Shown piece by piece: positions 28,119 through 31,668 of a DNA stretch of 31,668 nucleotides. The translations under genes were made by a program, and so were the position numbers. Location of the stretch: positions 1 through 31,668 of the forward strand of contig DAOVLE010000032.1 in NCBI GenBank assembly GCA_030631415.1, read 5' to 3'. Origin of the DNA: JAAEQG01 sp023133475 (GTDB taxonomy: Bacteria; Planctomycetota; Phycisphaerae; UBA1845). Each line of letters starts with the position of its first letter. The stretch's first letter is position 1. A model generated the notes under the pieces. That model searched no databases, was not told where the DNA came from, and saw only the letters and a list, made by a program, of their open reading frames with translations.

Positions 28119-28475
28119 GTCCGTGTCCCTCCAGAAGGAGTCTTGCTGAACGCGCGTTGCAGAATGACCGGCTGTCCGCCTCACTCCGAAGCGCAGCCTC
28201 TGACTTGCGAAAAGACCAAGCCCGCCAGGCTCTCTCGATCGTCCGGCGGAGCGGCAAGTCACAACGCTCTTCGCCAAGTACTAGAGGCGTGGGCGGCGGA
28301 CCTTAGAGATATTTCCTGGAAATTTCTGCGTGTGCGCCGTAACAGGCGATGTAGAAATGAGGTAACCGTTTACGCCCTCTGGGGTGGCACGGTTACGAAA
28401 TGAGTTACAACCACTGACCGCGTGCGAATTCTCACGGGATTGGGGGCGACAGAGCGGCTGTGCCCGTGTTCGGCG
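28119..28475. other. intergenic region between giant secreted protein and TPR fragment
   Basis: No gene was recognised. It should hold the promoter of the giant gene (minus strand). It contains an inverted repeat GTAACCG (28362-28368) / CGGTTAC (28390-28396) and a related direct pair, GAAATGAGGTAAC at 28354 and GAAATGAGTTAC at 28397. Confidence 0.4.
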
Positions 28476-29384
28476 TTACGGAGCTTGCGAATCCGGAGGG
28501 GCAGACGGGACCGTCGCCTCAGCCGCGGCGCGGTAGCGGGCGAGGTTCTTCTCCAGCAAAGCTCGATCAGCGGGATCGATGCAGACTTCGATCGCCAGTT
28601 GCTGCCAGTGGGTGGCTTCCGGCCAGTTCTCGGCGGCGGCATGAGCCAGGGCCAGTATTCCTGCGGGGTAATACGCGCGGGCGCCACGGTATTGAATGGG
28701 GGATCGAGCAGCCACCAGCCGCACCACGCGCTCAGCGATCTCCACCGCACGCTCAGTATCCCGCGCTTCCTCGGGGCGAATCGTCAGCAGGGTGCTGGCG
28801 CAGTACGAGAGAGCGGCCGGTGAGGAGTCCGGCTCCGCGACCAGCATGGAACATATGCGCAAGGCGGCCTCCGCCGCCCGAGCGGCCTCTGCGGTCTGCA
28901 CGGCAGCGTGCAGCGCGATGGCATGGAGTCGATGCGCGTTGAGCAACTTGCCCCACGTGCCCCAATCTCGTGGCCGTGCAGCCGTGACTCGCTCCAGCAG
29001 CGGTATCGCCTCCGCAGCCAACATCCGCGCCCGCGCATCATCGCCCCTGTCGTGAAACTGTTGAGCACGGGTGACGAGGATAGCCCCCAACCCCGCTTTA
29101 CAGTCGACCGAATTGGGCTCAGCCGCCGCCAAACGGCGGTGAATCTCGATCGCTTGATCTAGCCAATGCCCGCGCCCGGCTATGTTGTCGGCACACTCGA
29201 CGTAGCATCCCAGGTTCACAAGACTCTGCGCCAAGTGTCGCAAGTAGCGTGGATGCTGCGGCTCAGCGGCGACGAGCCGCACGGCCACTTCGTGCGCCTG
29301 CCTGTACAGCGGTCCGGACCGGTTCTCGTTGCCCAGGCTGCGCTCCAACTCGGCCAGAAGACTCAGGCTGAGGTACTGATTCAC
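28476..29384 (-). pseudogene. TPR-repeat protein lacking its N-terminus
   Basis: The reading frame is open from just after a TAG at 29532-29534. The protein-like part begins near 29495 (LACERGDLEQCRSYYERRR), and the GTG at 29384 has no ribosome-binding site. About 300-330 residues of helical TPR-like repeats are seen, for example YRQAHEVAVRLVAAEPQHPRYLRHLA and EIHRRLAAAEPNSVDCKAGLG, with a Pro-rich end. Known: in planctomycetes such TPR stretches form the C-terminus of large Ser/Thr kinases. Upstream of about 29500 the sequence changes to unrelated low-coding DNA, so the N-terminal part was probably lost by insertion or rearrangement. Confidence 0.65.
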
Positions 29385-29499
29385 GCGGCGAGCGATGTTG
29401 TCGGGATCGCGCGCAATCAGTTCGGCCGCCAGATTCCGCCGGCGCTCGTAGTAGCTTCGGCACTGTTCCAGGTCGCCACGCTCACACGCGAGGTTGACT

Positions 29500-29986
29500 G
29501 GAGAAAAAAACCGCGCAGATTGCCGCAGCGCCTAACCCGTGCCTCAGCAAGGGGTTAATCGCGTTCCTGGCTTGTGCGGCGCAGATTGAAGTGGAAAGAA
29601 AAAACGACCATTCGGGCCATTTCGAGGCCTTTCCGTAAAGTGCCACTGGACGCGATGGTGTGGTCCGAGCGGTGTGTAAACCCCGTTCAAGGCTGGGTTT
29701 AGGGCGCGTTCTGAACGCCCGGAAGCCGGGTGCCTGATGCGGCAACTCGGCAACGTTGCGGCAACGTTTTGGCGAGCCTGAGCGGCTGTGTGGCGAGTCC
29801 GGGCGGTTGGTCGGCTGCACGCCAAACCAGGCCCGAAATGCGACTCCAGCAGTTCCGAACGCCCAGAGTTCAAGCCTGGTGTGAAGGAGGTTTGAAGAGG
29901 CTTGGAAGGCACGCACAACCGTGGTGGGCATCGGCCAAACTCCAAGGCCCGGTGATTCCGCCTATTGCCTCTTGCCTTCTTCTTCA
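29500..29986. other. gene-poor junction between TPR remnant and phage-like genes
   Basis: No reading frame here looks like a real protein; the long frames are Arg/Pro/His/Ser-rich shadows. Seen: a run of seven A at 29504-29510 next to the TPR break, a second A-rich run near 29597, and a repeated GCAACGTT (29750-29757 and 29761-29768). An imperfect inverted repeat lies near 29702-29720. Confidence 0.4.
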
Positions 29987-30958
29987 TCAATCCCCCACGT
30001 CTGCATACGGCGGGCTGTGCCGGTCCGGCATGTTGTCCAGGTAGGCGGTGCCGATGTTGGTCTGATTGACCTGCACATTGACGTTGCCACCGCCAACCGA
30101 TGCCTTGGTGGCAGCATCCTGGATCGTGGCGTTGACCGCTTTGTTGGCTTTGTCCAAGTGCCAATCGGAAACCCCGATGTACGGAGCCTTCATCGCCGCC
30201 CACCCGACCGCCTCCCACGCCTTAATCGCGGCACTTACGTCAACGCCTTGCTTCTCAAGTTGGAAGATACGCTCGCGCAATATCTCCATGGCCTCCGCTT
30301 CGACCGGAATTTCCTTCGGGGCTATCACAGCCTGAAGGATTTTCCTTTTAGAGACGTCCGGGCTCGCGAGCCGGAGTTTCCAGCGGTGCTCCGCAAGTTC
30401 GAGAAGCTTGGCGAAGTCGTACACCTCAATGCCGGTCATCGCCCCGGAAAACTCGATATCCGCCGCCTGAAGGCGTTCCTCCCCGATTTGGCTTTCACGG
30501 AAGTCGTGTATCTTCTTATCAATCTCGGAAGCGAGCACCCCAGCCGCTGCCTTACGTGCTTTGGCGGACGTCTCTCTGGCAGTTTCGGAGAACGCGGCTT
30601 TTAGGATCGGGAACTGGCCTGGTTCAAACCCTTCACGAAGCAGTCCGGCTTCAGCCCTGGGGCCGTCCGCCGCCGCCTGAGCCTGGGCATCATTTGTGCT
30701 CGCTTCACGGGCCTGTAGGAGCAAAAGGGCGGCTTCGGGCAAGTCTCCGCCGCTGGAGAGGAAAGCCTTCACACCCGGCGAGGCCATGCCCGCTACGAAT
30801 GTTGCCAGACTGGCTGACTGGCTTTGCTTTTGAATGGCCAGCACGCGAGCGAGTTCGAGCTTGATCTGCTCGGGGTCGGTGATGTCGGCGGCTTTCAGTA
30901 TCTCGAAAATGCCGCCGTAAGTCTCTTTCGTTCCCAGTGGCATCGCCGCTCCGACCAC
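29987..30958 (-). pseudogene. phage tail tape-measure-like protein, C-terminal part
   Basis: This frame continues the one starting at 31329 after a small indel at 31018-31024. On the 3' side the homologous reading begins near RIRDLSKDAEAFERNLT, upstream of 30958. Seen: a hydrophobic/glycine segment VVGAAMPLGTKETYGGIF, long Ala-rich amphipathic helices (KARKAAAGVLASEIDKKI), and a C-terminus rich in Asn, Val and Gln (NVNVQVNQTNIG). There are no enzyme motifs. This is compatible with a small tape-measure or tail/virion structural protein, but no signature proves it. Confidence 0.5.
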
Positions 30959-31329
30959 GCCGGCAATAGTGAGGTTGCGCTCGAAAGCCTCCGCATCTTT
31001 CGACAGATCGCGGATTCGAGAGACACCGTAGACTCACCCGCCAACTCGTGGCGCAGATCGACGATCTCTTTAAGCTTCTCGCTGATCCTCGTGACCAGAT
31101 TGAGCAACGCATCCAGGCCGAACATGCTCTTGGCGAAGGACTCCAGTTTGTCCCCCGCGCCGTGCGCCGAGTAGCCAAGGTCGTCGAACCCCCTTCCGGC
31201 ACGCTTGGCATCGGCGCCCGCCTGTTCTGTCTTGTCGCCGACGTGCTCCGCACCATCGCCGATGCGGTCCAGTGCCTGGCGGACAGCGTCGGCACCATGG
31301 ATTTTGATTGTCTCCTCAATCGCGCCCAT
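30895..31329 (-). pseudogene. phage tail tape-measure-like protein, N-terminal part
   Basis: The ATG at 31329 has GGAG 7 nt upstream. Seen: MGAIEETIKIHGADAVRQALD, then a coiled-coil-like series (GDGAEHVGDKTEQAGADAKR), a pattern usual at the start of tape-measure proteins. True coding runs to ESTVS near 31025; after that the frame gives unlikely sequence to 30895. Removing two bases from the TCTCTC run, or adding one, joins it to the downstream frame, for a total of about 447 aa. Confidence 0.5.
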
Positions 31330-31376
31330 CTGCGGTCTCCATCGTTTGTGCTCCCCTATTACACGCTCCCCTGCGG

Positions 31377-31413
31377 GTCGCCGCTAAACGTTGCGGACTT
31401 GTCGCCGCTAAAC
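31377..31413. repeat. 13-bp direct repeat
   Basis: GTCGCCGCTAAAC occurs at 31377-31389 and at 31401-31413, 24 bp apart, just upstream (minus strand) of the tape-measure-like gene. Meaning unknown. Confidence 0.6.
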
Positions 31414-31424
31414 ATCCATACGCA

Positions 31425-31477
31425 GAGAATGGAGAATGGAGAATGGAGAAGATGCCTTCATCCTTCATCTTTCATCC
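31425..31477. repeat. two 7-bp tandem repeat blocks
   Basis: GAGAATG is present three times in tandem plus a partial copy (31425-31451). After five bases it is followed by TTCATCC, TTCATCT, TTCATCC (31457-31477). The first block is purine-rich and the second pyrimidine-rich, so they could partly pair. It resembles intergenic heptamer repeats that vary in copy number between strains. Confidence 0.65.
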
Positions 31478-31516
31478 TTTCTCTATTCCCCGTCCGACTA
31501 ACCCACCGTAGCGGTT

Positions 31517-31553
31517 GGTGGGTTCCACCTCGCTACGCGAGGTTCCACCCACC
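31517..31553. repeat. 37-bp two-part hairpin repeat
   Basis: The outer stem GGTGGG (31517-31522) pairs with CCCACC (31548-31553). The inner stem ACCTCGC (31527-31533) pairs with GCGAGGT (31537-31543) around a TAC loop, with four-base internal loops. There is no T-run on either side. It looks like a REP-type intergenic palindrome, or a terminator for the partial gene to its right. Confidence 0.55.
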
Positions 31554-31559
31554 CTACGA

Positions 31560-31668
31560 CTATGCCGCGGCGGTCTTGAGGACGGCCATGGCTTCGCCGA
31601 CCGCCTCCTGGATGTCCTGACGCGGAACGGATTTGACCGCTATCTGATCTTCACGCCACTTAACTTCC
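31560..31668 (-). CDS. C-terminal end of a gene running off the window
   Basis: The last 35 codons and the TAG (31560-31562) of a minus-strand gene are seen: EVKWREDQIAVKSVPRQDI, then QEAVGEAMAVLKTAAA. The composition is protein-like, with a final amphipathic helix. It lies upstream of the tape-measure-like gene in the same direction, where phages often carry tail-chaperone genes, but the family cannot be recognised from this piece. Confidence 0.5.
   Translation of the reverse strand, partial: EVKWREDQIAVKSVPRQDIQEAVGEAMAVLKTAAA

Noticed and set aside
29482..30218. Long minus-strand frames through the junction region
   Set aside because: They are Arg/Pro/Ser-rich, have no start-site support, and partly overlap the tape-measure-like gene in another frame.
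1..31668. CRISPR array
   Set aside because: No series of regularly spaced identical repeats was seen. The CARF-like fragment alone is better explained by an RtcR-type regulator.

Overview
The window is GC-rich and coding-dense. It most likely comes from a planctomycete-type bacterium, perhaps a Phycisphaerae-like one. The clues are secreted proteins ending in paired Ca-binding, dockerin-like EF-hand repeats (DxDGDxDLADFAEF type), TSP3-like DCNxNGxPDxCD strings, an ECF sigma factor of planctomycete type, and giant beta-helix/propeller proteins. This is inferred from protein style; there is no rRNA in the window.

Left edge (1-5451): a 16-bp inverted repeat, an AAA ATPase with a DUF4143-like C-terminus (+), a secreted gingipain-like C25 cysteine peptidase (-), and a decayed + strand stretch. 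That stretch holds a short fragment that looks like the N-terminus of a CARF/RtcR-type regulator.

Centre (5485-19065): the most interesting part. A co-directional minus-strand cassette reads, in transcription order: small protein (18860-18432), 1640-aa DUF4132-like giant (18410-13488), Hen1 RNA 3'-end ribose methyltransferase (13151-11734, broken by one frameshift), an unrecognised ~1193-aa giant (11747-8166, overlapping hen1 by 14 nt) and a complete three-domain polynucleotide kinase-phosphatase-ligase Pnkp (8149-5558). Pnkp and Hen1 are a known bacterial RNA repair pair: Pnkp heals and seals broken RNA, and Hen1 2'-O-methylates the 3' end at the break so it cannot be cut again. The two giants and the small protein are extra parts that I cannot assign. 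The cassette is bracketed by two 22-bp direct repeats (21/22 identical). The CARF-like fragment lies just outside the left repeat.

Right of the cassette: a uridine-kinase-like P-loop protein, a zinc-finger anti-sigma peptide, and an ECF sigma factor lacking most of the linker and region 4. Next comes a ~7.1-kb gene for a secreted PA14/beta-helix/Calx-beta/propeller/dockerin-like protein, broken by one frameshift. A TPR protein that has lost its N-terminus follows.

Right edge (about 29500-31668): probable prophage debris. It holds a tail tape-measure-like gene (frameshifted), heptamer repeats, a strong hairpin and the end of another gene. Three genes carry single small indels, so either real decay or consensus error must be considered.
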